From: Nocardia transvalensis NBRC 15921
Lineage (GTDB): Bacteria > Actinomycetota > Actinomycetes > Mycobacteriales > Mycobacteriaceae
Length of the DNA stretch: 64,000 nucleotides
Reading direction: 5' to 3'
Assembly (NCBI RefSeq): GCF_000308875.1
Contig: NZ_BAGL01000085.1
Span: 39,995-103,994, forward strand
The position numbers and the translations under genes were made by a program. Positions 34,784 through 41,647 of the stretch are shown one piece after another (the first letter of the stretch is position 1; each line of letters opens with the position of its first letter). The notes beneath the pieces were generated by a model. It ran no database searches. It saw only the letters and a program-made list of their open reading frames with translations, and was not told where the DNA came from.

Positions 34784-35791
34784 TTACAGGGCCCGCAGCC
34801 TGGGGGCCAGGTCGCGCTGGAAGAGGTCCAGGAAGCGGCGCTGGTCGTGGCCGGGGGCGTGGAAGACCAGGTGGTTGAGGCCCGCGTCGACGTAGGGCTT
34901 GACCTGGGCGACGGCCTCGTCGGGGTCGCTGGCGACGATCCAGCGCTTGGCGATCTGCTCGATCGGCAGCGCGTCGGCGGCGGCCTCCATCTCGATGGGG
35001 TCGGTGATGCTGTGCTTCTGCTCCGCGGTCAGCGACAACGGGGCCCAGAAGCGCGTATTCTCCAGCGCCAGTTCGGGATCCGTATCGTAGGAGATCTTGA
35101 TCTCGATCATCCGGTCGATATCGTCGACCGTGCGCCCGGCCTTCGCGGCGCCCTCGCCGACCGCCGGCATGAGCTTCTCGGTGTAGAGATCCATGCCCTT
35201 GCCGGAGGTGCAGATGAAACCGTCTCCGGCGCGACCGGCGTACCGGGCCACCAGCGGACCGCCCGCGGCGACGTAGATCGGGATGCCGCCCTTCGGCACG
35301 TCGTAGATGGAGGCGCCGACGGTGGTGTAGTACTCGCCCTCGAAGGTGACCCGGTCGCCGGTCCACAGGGCCCGCATCAGGTCCACGGATTCGCGTAGCC
35401 GCGCGAACCGCTCCTTGAACTCCGGCCATTCGCCCTTGTAGCCGGTGGCGATCTCGTTGAGCGCCTCGCCCGTCCCGACACCCAGCATGATGCGGTCGGG
35501 ATACAGGCAGCCCATGGTCGCGAACGCCTGCGCGATCACGGCCGGGTTGTACCGGAAGGTGGGGGTCAGCACCGAGGTGCCGAGCTGGATGCGCTTCGTG
35601 CGCTCGCCGACCGCGGTCATCCACGCCAGCGAGAACGGGGCATGCCCGCCCTCGTGCCGCCACGGCTGGAAGTGATCGCTGACCGTGGCACTGTCGAGCC
35701 CGTGCTCCTCGACGAGCACCCCGAGTTCCACCAGCTCACGGGGACCGAACTGTTCCGCCGACGCCTTGTACCCGAGCTTGAGTCCACTCAC
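34784..35791 (-). CDS. fgd: F420-dependent glucose-6-phosphate dehydrogenase
   Basis: A 335-residue TIM-barrel enzyme oxidising glucose-6-phosphate to phosphogluconolactone with reduction of F420, the main F420H2 source in these bacteria. It is very close to M. tuberculosis Fgd1: LKLGYKASAEQFGPRELVEL, DSATVSDHFQPWRHEGGHAP, GLNHLVFHAPGHDQRRFL. His and Trp of the F420/substrate pocket (SDHFQPW) and Glu in GVGTGEALNE are present. The start is a GTG ending at 35791. In mycobacteria fgd1 lies beside pta; here ~10 kb of accessory DNA separates them. Confidence 0.97.
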   Translation of the reverse strand: MSGLKLGYKASAEQFGPRELVELGVLVEEHGLDSATVSDHFQPWRHEGGHAPFSLAWMTAVGERTKRIQLGTSVLTPTFRYNPAVIAQAFATMGCLYPDRIMLGVGTGEALNEIATGYKGEWPEFKERFARLRESVDLMRALWTGDRVTFEGEYYTTVGASIYDVPKGGIPIYVAAGGPLVARYAGRAGDGFICTSGKGMDLYTEKLMPAVGEGAAKAGRTVDDIDRMIEIKISYDTDPELALENTRFWAPLSLTAEQKHSITDPIEMEAAADALPIEQIAKRWIVASDPDEAVAQVKPYVDAGLNHLVFHAPGHDQRRFLDLFQRDLAPRLRAL

Positions 35792-35939
35792 TGCGTCACT
35801 CCTGTCGCTGTCGCTCGTGCCGCGGGGCGTGCGCCCCGGGCCCTACTTCGAACATAGTCAGCGGTGTTCAACGGTGTGTGAATGGTCGCAACTTCCCGAG
35901 TTGTCCACATCCGATCAGTGAATAGCCCACAATTGGCTG

Positions 35940-36740
35940 GTGACTGCCGACGACGAGCCCATTCTGTCCTACCTCACCGATATGGACGGGGTCCTGGTGC
36001 ACGAGGACCACCTGGTGCCCGGCGCGGACAAGTTCCTCGCGGAGCTGCAGGAGAGCGGCACCCCGTTCCTGGTGCTCACCAACAACTCCATCCGCACGCC
36101 GCGGGATCTCCAGGCCCGGCTGCGGCACTCCGGCCTGGACATCCCGGCCGAGGCGATCTGGACCTCCGCTCTGGCCACCGCGACCTTCCTGGACGAGCAG
36201 CGCCCCGGCGGCACCGCGTACGTGGTCGGCGAGTCCGGTCTCACCACCGCGCTGCACGAGATCGGCTACGTCCTCACCGACAGCGATCCGGACTACGTGG
36301 TGCTGGGCGAGACCCGCACGTACTCGTTCGAGGCGATCACCACGGCCATCCGCCTGGTCGAGCGCGGGGCCCGCTTCATCGCCACGAATCCGGACGCGAC
36401 GGGCCCGTCCCGCGAGGGCGTCCTGCCCGCCACGGGTTCGGTCGCCGCCTTGATCACCCGGGCCACCGGCCGCGACCCGTACTACGTCGGCAAGCCGAAT
36501 CCCCTGATGATGCGGTCCGCGCTGCGCCGCATCGGCGCGCATTCGCAGTCTTCGGTGATGATCGGCGACCGCATGGACACGGATGTGATCGCGGGCCTCG
36601 AGGCCGGTATGCGCACCATCCTGGTCACCTCGGGCATCTCCACCCGCGCCTCGGTCGAGCACTACCCGTACCGCCCGACCACCGTCATAGAGTCCGTCGC
36701 CGACCTGGTGGGGCGCACGGGCGACCCGTTCGCGTCCTGA
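35940..36740 (+). CDS. HAD-IIA family hydrolase (NagD-like)
   Basis: A 266-residue HAD phosphatase with a type IIA cap. Motif I is YLTDMDGVL (nucleophile Asp and acid Asp), motif II is LVLTNNS, the Lys of motif III is in YYVGKPNPLMM, and motif IV is MIGDRMDTDV. NagD-like members dephosphorylate sugar phosphates or nucleoside monophosphates. GTG start at 35940 following CAATTGGCTG; an ATG lies only further downstream. It is divergent from fgd1 with 148 bp between, and its 3' end meets the second composite palindrome. Confidence 0.88.
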   Translation: MTADDEPILSYLTDMDGVLVHEDHLVPGADKFLAELQESGTPFLVLTNNSIRTPRDLQARLRHSGLDIPAEAIWTSALATATFLDEQRPGGTAYVVGESGLTTALHEIGYVLTDSDPDYVVLGETRTYSFEAITTAIRLVERGARFIATNPDATGPSREGVLPATGSVAALITRATGRDPYYVGKPNPLMMRSALRRIGAHSQSSVMIGDRMDTDVIAGLEAGMRTILVTSGISTRASVEHYPYRPTTVIESVADLVGRTGDPFAS

Positions 36741-36760
36741 GGGCTGTCGGTCGCCTGTGG

Positions 36761-36842
36761 CCCCGGCCAAAAGCATGCCGGGGAAGATAAGAGACCTTGT
36801 CCACGCGAGGCCCTTGTTTCCGGCGTGCTTTTGGCCGGAAAC
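36761..36842. repeat. Composite palindromic element, copy 2 (bidirectional terminator)
   Basis: 36761-36783 is CCCCGGC, loop CAAAAGCAT, GCCGGGG; 36816-36842 is GTTTCCGGC, loop GTGCTTTTG, GCCGGAAAC. These are the two hairpins of the 13572-13639 element in opposite order, again between convergent gene ends (HAD phosphatase and MarR). Shared flank CCCTTGTTTCCGGC shows common descent. Confidence 0.75.
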
Positions 36843-36858
36843 CATCGGTGAGTTCCCG

Positions 36859-37302
36859 CTAGTGCCCGATTCGTTCCAGGGCCGCGGAGAGACTTGTGAG
36901 TGCGTCGGCGATCTCGGCTAGCCGCTGCGTACCCAGTTCGGCCGCAAGGCGTTTCGCCATTTCGGCGTGCTGGGGGTCGATTCGGCGGACGGCCTCGTGG
37001 CCGACCTCGGTGATGGCGACGAGTTTGGCGCGGCGGTGGGCGGGGTTGGTGCGGTATTCGGCGAAGCCCTTGTCCACCAGGAGGTCTGCGACGCGCTGGA
37101 CGCTCTGGCGGGTGATGCCCATCTCGCGGGCGATGCCGGCGACCGGGAGCGGGGCGCGCAGGATCGCGCCGAGCACCTGCCACCAGGCCACGGTGATACC
37201 GGCCGGGCGCGCCAATTCCTCGGCGACGGCGAGGAATTGGCCGTTCAGCTTGAAGGTCGTCACCGCGGCGGTGGCGAACAGGTCCTGGTCGGTGCGGGTC
37301 AT
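36859..37302 (-). CDS. MarR-family transcriptional regulator
   Basis: A 147-residue winged-helix regulator. The DNA-binding region reads PVAGIAREMGITRQSVQRVA, then DLLVDKGFAEYRTNPAHRRA and KLVAITEVGHEAV (wing). Start ATG ending at 37302. It is the second gene of an operon with the DJ-1/PfpI protein (11 bp apart) and probably represses its own operon through the two palindromes at 37961-37997. MarR proteins usually respond to phenolic or oxidant ligands. Confidence 0.9.
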   Translation of the reverse strand: MTRTDQDLFATAAVTTFKLNGQFLAVAEELARPAGITVAWWQVLGAILRAPLPVAGIAREMGITRQSVQRVADLLVDKGFAEYRTNPAHRRAKLVAITEVGHEAVRRIDPQHAEMAKRLAAELGTQRLAEIADALTSLSAALERIGH

Positions 37303-37313
37303 GTCCCCTCCGG

Positions 37314-37961
37314 TCAGCGCGCGGCGGCTTCCGGCACCGCCCGCCGCTGCTCGTACTCGGCGAGTGTGTAGAAGCCCTGTGGATCGTTGTGACCGTACAG
37401 CGCGTACCAGGCATCGAGGACGTGCGGCTCGTAGACGCCCAGCCGGGCCAGGACGGCCCTGGCGAACTCCACCGGGCGCGTTCCGGTGGCCGTGATCAGG
37501 TCACTGTCCGCGACGGCGGGTTCCCGCAGGTAGTACTCGGAACCGGAATAGCCGCTCATGCCAAGGTAATTCGGGTCGTTGCTGGTGTGCGGCCGCGCGT
37601 CGAGCAGGCCCTCGGTTGCGAGTCCGAAGGTCGCGCCGCAGATGCCCGCCACCGGCACGCCCGCCGCGAGGAATTCGCGCGCCTTGTGCCCGAACGCCGC
37701 CAAGGCGCCCGCCTCCCAGGTGTCGGAGCCCGGCAGGATCAGCATCGCGCTGTCGGCCGGTGACAGCTCGCCGAGCACGACGTCCGGAACGACGCGCATC
37801 CCGCCGGCCGAGGTGACCGGCTCCGACGACGCACCCACGGTCAGCACCCGCCAGGTCCCCGGCTCGCGCTGCCACAGCGCCCGATTGACGTGCGCGGTGA
37901 CATGCCCGACCTCCCAATCGGCGAAGGTGTCGTAGACGGCCATGTGCACTGTTTTCATCAT
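37314..37961 (-). CDS. DJ-1/PfpI family protein
   Basis: A 215-residue glutamine-amidotransferase-like protein. The nucleophile elbow Cys lies in VAGICGATFGLA and the preceding region holds MLILPGSDTWEAG. Related proteins are YdeA/YhbO-like proteases, glyoxalases or stress proteins. Two consecutive ATG codons (37961 and 37958) open the gene; the first A is the last base of a 16-bp palindrome, so a repressor bound there would cover the start region. Co-transcribed with marR. Confidence 0.85.
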   Translation of the reverse strand: MMKTVHMAVYDTFADWEVGHVTAHVNRALWQREPGTWRVLTVGASSEPVTSAGGMRVVPDVVLGELSPADSAMLILPGSDTWEAGALAAFGHKAREFLAAGVPVAGICGATFGLATEGLLDARPHTSNDPNYLGMSGYSGSEYYLREPAVADSDLITATGTRPVEFARAVLARLGVYEPHVLDAWYALYGHNDPQGFYTLAEYEQRRAVPEAAAR

Positions 37962-37997
37962 GACAGCATGCTGTCATATTTGACAGTATGCTGTCAA
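37961..37997. promoter_or_regulatory. Two tandem palindromic operators (MarR type)
   Basis: TGACAGCATGCTGTCA (37961-37976) is a perfect 16-bp palindrome. TTGACAGTATGCTGTCAA (37980-37997) is an 18-bp near-palindrome with the same core. Centres are about 20 bp apart, two helical turns, allowing cooperative binding on one DNA face. The first overlaps the DJ-1 start codon. Confidence 0.8.
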
Positions 37998-38083
37998 TAA
38001 TCGAAGCGAACTCCCGTCCCGAGGAGCAGACTCGAGATAGAGGCACAACACGGCCACCGTCCGTAATTCGGGCTACCGAAATA

Positions 38084-38102
38084 TAGTGTTAGCCTTACCG
38101 AA
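38084..38102. promoter_or_regulatory. IdeR/DtxR-like iron box upstream of nrdF
   Basis: TAGTGTTAGCCTTACCGAA matches the IdeR consensus TWAGGTWAGSCTWACCTWA at 16 of 19 positions when read on the minus strand. It lies 30-48 bp before the nrdF ATG, where a repressor would block transcription when iron is plentiful. Confidence 0.6.
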
Positions 38103-38131
38103 CTACCCGTTTCCGCCGATCGGAGAGCCGC

Positions 38132-39097
38132 ATGAGCACACTCGTCGACCGCGTGCACGCGATCAATTGGAACCGCCTGCCCGACCCCACCGACGCCGCG
38201 GTCTGGGACCGGCTGACCGGCAACTTCTGGTTGCCCGAGCGCGTCCCGCTGTCCAACGACCTGCACACCTGGGAGCAGCTGGCCCCGGCCGAACAACAGC
38301 TGACCACCCGGGTCTTCACCGGCCTCACCCTGCTGGACACCGCCCAGGCCACCGTGGGCGCGGTGGCGATGCTGGCCGATGCCCGCACGCCACACGAGGA
38401 GGCCGTGCTGACCAATATCGCCTTCATGGAGTCGGTGCACGCCAAGAGCTACAGCTCGATCTTCTCCACACTGTGCTCGACCCGGCAGATCGATGCGGCG
38501 TTCGACTGGTCCGAGGACAATCCGCACTTGCAGAACAAGGCGCGCATCATCGTCGACTACTACCGCGGTGACGACGCGCTGAAGCGCAAGGCCGCGTCGG
38601 TGATGCTGGAATCGTTCCTCTTCTATTCCGGCTTCTTCCTGCCGATGCGGTGGTCGGCGCGCGGAAAGCTCACCAACACAGCCGATCTCATCCGCCTCAT
38701 CATCAGGGACGAGGCGGTGCACGGCTATTACATCGGGTACAAGTGCCGCCTCGGGGTCGAGGAACTGTCCGAGGCCGAGCGCACCGACCACCGGAACTAC
38801 ACCTACGAGCTACTGAACGCGTTGTACGCCAACGAGATCGGCTACGCCCACGATCTGTACGACGAGGTCGGCTGGACGGAGGAGGTGCTGCCGTTCATGC
38901 GCTTCAACGCCAATCGCGCGCTGGGCAACCTGGGCTACGAGCCCATGTTCGACCCGGAGGACTGCCGGGTGGACCCCGCGATTCTCGCCGCGCTCGATCC
39001 GGGCGCGGGCGAGAACCACGACTTCTTCTCCGGTTCCGGCAGTTCCTACGTCATCGGCAAGCAGCAGCAGACCGAGGACGCCGACTGGGACTTCTGA
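38132..39097 (+). CDS. nrdF: Class Ib ribonucleotide reductase beta subunit NrdF
   Basis: A 321-residue radical subunit of class Ib ribonucleotide reductase. Metal ligands and radical Tyr are in place: Asp69 (LLDTAQ), Glu100 and His103 (FMESVHAKSY), Tyr107, Glu160 (MLESFLFYSG), Glu194 and His197 (RDEAVHGYY). The acidic C-terminal tail ending DADWDF docks on NrdE. No nrdH, nrdI or nrdE is adjacent, so this is a solitary copy whose partners are elsewhere, as for nrdF1/nrdF2 in mycobacteria. The upstream iron box suggests induction on iron limitation, fitting the Mn-using class Ib enzymes. Confidence 0.95.
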   Translation: MSTLVDRVHAINWNRLPDPTDAAVWDRLTGNFWLPERVPLSNDLHTWEQLAPAEQQLTTRVFTGLTLLDTAQATVGAVAMLADARTPHEEAVLTNIAFMESVHAKSYSSIFSTLCSTRQIDAAFDWSEDNPHLQNKARIIVDYYRGDDALKRKAASVMLESFLFYSGFFLPMRWSARGKLTNTADLIRLIIRDEAVHGYYIGYKCRLGVEELSEAERTDHRNYTYELLNALYANEIGYAHDLYDEVGWTEEVLPFMRFNANRALGNLGYEPMFDPEDCRVDPAILAALDPGAGENHDFFSGSGSSYVIGKQQQTEDADWDF

Positions 39098-39101
39098 GCC
39101 G

Positions 39102-40322
39102 TCAGCTCAGCGCGTGGTCCAGATCCCCGAGCAGGTCCTCGACATCCTCGAGGCCGACCGAGACACGGACCACGCCGTCGGTGATCCCCACGGCCGCACG
39201 GCCTTCCGGGCCCATGGCCCGGTGTGTGGTGGTCGCCGGATGGGTGATCAGGGTCTTGGAATCGCCGAGATTGTTGGAGATGTCGATGATGCGCAGGCGG
39301 TTGAGCACCTCGAACGCGCGCTTCTTCGCCGCGTCGCCGCCACCGGTCGCGGCGAGTTCGAAGGTGACGACCGTGCCGCCGCCCGACATCTGATCCTGCG
39401 CCAGCAGGTACTGCGGATGCGACTCCAGGAACGGGTATTTCGTCCAGGAGACGCCGGGATGCCCCTCGAGGAATTCGGCGATCCGCAGGGCGGATTCCGC
39501 GGACCGGTGCACCCGCAGCGGCATGGTCTCCAGGCCCTTGAGCAGGGTCCACGCGTTGAACGGGCTCAGCGCCGGGCCGGTGTGCCGCATCAGATGCTTC
39601 ACCGGGCCGTCGACGTAGTCCTGCGTGCCGAGGATCGCGCCGCCGAGCACCCGGCCCTGACCATCGATGTGCTTGGTGCCCGAATACACCACGACATCGG
39701 CCCCGAGATCCAGGCTGCGTTGCAGTAGCGGGGTGGCGAAGACGTTGTCCAGCACCACTTTCGCCCCGGCGGCATGCGCCAGCTCGGAGACCCGCCGCAC
39801 ATCCACCAGGGTCTGCATCGGGTTGGACGGGGTCTCGAAGAAGACGGCCTGGGTGGGCTTCGACAGCGCCTCCTCCCACTGCGCGAGATCCTCGCCGTCG
39901 ACGAAGACGGTCTCCACGCCCCAGCGCGGCAGGATCTCGTTGCAGACCACGAAACAGGAACCGAACAGGCTGCGCGCCGCGACCAGCCGGTCGCCGTTGC
40001 CCAGCAGCGCGCCCAGCGCGGTGAACACGGCCGACATGCCGCTGGCGGTCGCGAAACACGCCTCCGCGCCCTCGAGCAGGCGCATCCGCTCCTCGAACAT
40101 GGCGACCGTCGGGTTGCCGTAGCGCGAGTACACGAAATGCTCGACATCGCCGGTGAACGCGGCCTCGGCCGCCTCGGCGCTCTCGTAGACGAATCCGGAG
40201 GACAGGTACAGCGCCTCGGAGGTCTCCTCGAATCCGGATCGCCGCAGCCCGCCGCGCACGCCCAGCGTGGCCGGGCCGACGCCCTCGGGCAGCGGCTTGT
40301 CGAATGCGCCGCCGGTGATCAC
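39102..40322 (-). CDS. metZ: O-succinylhomoserine sulfhydrylase MetZ
   Basis: A 406-residue PLP enzyme of the cystathionine-gamma-synthase family making homocysteine directly from O-succinylhomoserine and sulfide. PLP Lys is K217 in VVYSGTKHIDGQG; other signatures are YSRYGNPTVAMFEERM, FFETPSNPMQTLVD and THPATTTHRAM. Same length as M. tuberculosis MetZ. The GTG ending at 40322 overlaps the rhodanese stop (GTGA), so the two are coupled behind one SAM-IV riboswitch, whose control fits methionine synthesis. Confidence 0.95.
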   Translation of the reverse strand: MITGGAFDKPLPEGVGPATLGVRGGLRRSGFEETSEALYLSSGFVYESAEAAEAAFTGDVEHFVYSRYGNPTVAMFEERMRLLEGAEACFATASGMSAVFTALGALLGNGDRLVAARSLFGSCFVVCNEILPRWGVETVFVDGEDLAQWEEALSKPTQAVFFETPSNPMQTLVDVRRVSELAHAAGAKVVLDNVFATPLLQRSLDLGADVVVYSGTKHIDGQGRVLGGAILGTQDYVDGPVKHLMRHTGPALSPFNAWTLLKGLETMPLRVHRSAESALRIAEFLEGHPGVSWTKYPFLESHPQYLLAQDQMSGGGTVVTFELAATGGGDAAKKRAFEVLNRLRIIDISNNLGDSKTLITHPATTTHRAMGPEGRAAVGITDGVVRVSVGLEDVEDLLGDLDHALS

Positions 40323-40741
40323 GACTGCCTCCACGGCAGGCCCAGCGCGCGCCAGCCGGCGCCGCCGCGGTGACCGTGCGCGTCCAGCGGGCCCTCGAAA
40401 CCCTCGAGCACGTTGAACGACGGCGCGAAACCGGCGCCCGTCGCCGCGGTCGCCGCGCCGATGGACCGCTGCCCGGAGCGGCACAGGAAGATCACCGGGG
40501 CGTCGGTATCCGGCGCGCGCCCGGCCAGCGCCTGCTTCAACTGATCCACGAACGCCGCGTTCGGCGCGCCCGTCCCGTCGACCCATTCGATCAGCGCGGT
40601 CGGCCGATCGATCGAGCTGGTGTCCGGCACGCCCACGAACCGCCACTCGGCCTCGGTCCGCACGTCCACGAGGACGGCATCGGGGTTGTCGCGCAACAGA
40701 TCCCACGCCTGCTGTGGGGTGATGTCGCCTGCATACGTCAC
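40319..40741 (-). CDS. Rhodanese-like sulfurtransferase
   Basis: A 140-residue single-domain rhodanese. VLVDVRTEAEWRFVGVPD and the active loop VIFLCRSGQRSIGAA contain the persulfide Cys. It could deliver sulfane sulfur or handle sulfide for MetZ, encoded immediately downstream with a 4-bp overlap (Rv0390-Rv0391 pair in M. tuberculosis). GTG start ending at 40741 with AGGAGG upstream. First gene after the SAM-IV riboswitch. Confidence 0.92.
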   Translation of the reverse strand: MTYAGDITPQQAWDLLRDNPDAVLVDVRTEAEWRFVGVPDTSSIDRPTALIEWVDGTGAPNAAFVDQLKQALAGRAPDTDAPVIFLCRSGQRSIGAATAATGAGFAPSFNVLEGFEGPLDAHGHRGGAGWRALGLPWRQS

Positions 40742-40757
40742 TACTCACACCTCCTGA

Positions 40758-40880
40758 GAATCCGCACTTGCCGCGCCGAGGAGACTTCGGCGCGAGGCCA
40801 GGTCGTCACCCGGAGCACCCCACCGCGGAGGAGGGTTGCCGACCAGCGAGCCGGGGCTTGGCGCTGGCGCTCATGACCTG
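40758..40880 (-). ncRNA. SAM-IV riboswitch
   Basis: Read on the minus strand from 40880, the leader begins GGTCATGAGCGCCAGCG, continues with AAGCCCCGGCTCGCTGG, CGGCAACCCTCC, GCGGTGGGGTGCTCCGGGTG and GACGACCTGG, and ends with a CG-rich P5-like hairpin and GCGGCAAGTGCGG. This matches the mycobacterial SAM-IV riboswitch as I recall it, including the core and the pseudoknot strand. It ends about 17 bases before the rhodanese GTG, with the AGGAGG ribosome binding site just 3' of the aptamer, so translation control on SAM binding is likely. Confidence 0.92.
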
Positions 40881-40923
40881 GATTGAGAGTGCCTGGACAC
40901 AAGGTCGCATGTCAAACACCAAT

Positions 40924-41361
40924 TCACGGCCGATCGCAGACCAGCCAGCCCTCGTCGCCGCGGGCCAGATTCCAGGTCGAGGTCGTCTCGTGGCCGTCGA
41001 TCCGGCTCGTCACCGTGGCTCGTGCATGGTCGCCCTCGGGGACGGCGTCGGTGACCCGCACGATCTCGACCTTCTTGCCGACCGCGTCCGGGCCCAACGG
41101 CGAACGGCCCGCATCGAATCCGGCGCACGCGGTGGTCGCGCGCCGCGCCGCGTCCGAATCCTCCTGGGCGGTCGCGAAATTGCGCGCGGCGATCGCGATC
41201 CGATCGGAATCTGTGACATTGTTCTCAACCGGCCGGGCCACCGCGAGGGCCACGATGCCGCCGACAACCAGTACCGCCACCACCGCGGCCGCGAGGAACG
41301 GAACGGGTGATCGGCTGGTGTCGCGCTGGTCGATCGGGGTCGGGTCGTCCGCGTCGGTCAT
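40924..41361 (-). CDS. Small membrane-anchored protein
   Basis: A 145-residue protein. A short cytosolic N terminus (MTDADDPTPIDQRDTSRSP) is followed by one transmembrane helix (~22-43, PFLAAAVVAVLVVGGIVALA) and a ~100-residue extracytoplasmic domain with two Cys (TTACAGF and WLVCDRP) that may form a disulfide. This layout resembles Mce-associated or Rv-type single-pass proteins of unknown role. Start ATG ending at 41361. It lies upstream of the riboswitch, 43 bp away, on the same strand. Confidence 0.7.
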   Translation of the reverse strand: MTDADDPTPIDQRDTSRSPVPFLAAAVVAVLVVGGIVALAVARPVENNVTDSDRIAIAARNFATAQEDSDAARRATTACAGFDAGRSPLGPDAVGKKVEIVRVTDAVPEGDHARATVTSRIDGHETTSTWNLARGDEGWLVCDRP

Positions 41362-41560
41362 GGGTCGATCATCCCTGGTCGATGCTGGTGTCGCAGATCA
41401 CACCCGCATTTCCCGGCGGATCCCGGGAATAACGCCCGCGGCTGTCACCGATAGAATCGACAGATGCCCCGGCCCAGGCCAGGTACGAACCACGTCTCGC
41501 GCGGCAAAGAAGCAGCTACGAGCGGATAGCGGATCGGCAGGGTGCAGCCCGGCCCATACG

Positions 41561-41579
41561 TCAACTTAGCCTAAGCTAA
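41561..41579. promoter_or_regulatory. IdeR/DtxR-like iron box upstream of fprA
   Basis: TCAACTTAGCCTAAGCTAA, read on the minus strand, fits the IdeR consensus at 15 of 19 positions, with a perfect TTAGGCTAA-type core. It is centred about 78 bp before the fprA ATG. It is a second iron-box-like site in the window, 3.5 kb from the nrdF site. Confidence 0.5.
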
Positions 41580-41647
41580 GAAGGACGGCTGAATACTACG
41601 GCTGAGTACAAGACGACAGAGTTCTCGACCAGAGGGTGCGCGTAAGA

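Noticed and set aside
41464..41529. 21-codon frame upstream of fprA
   Set aside because: Weak ribosome binding context and highly basic content; more likely untranslated leader or promoter DNA.
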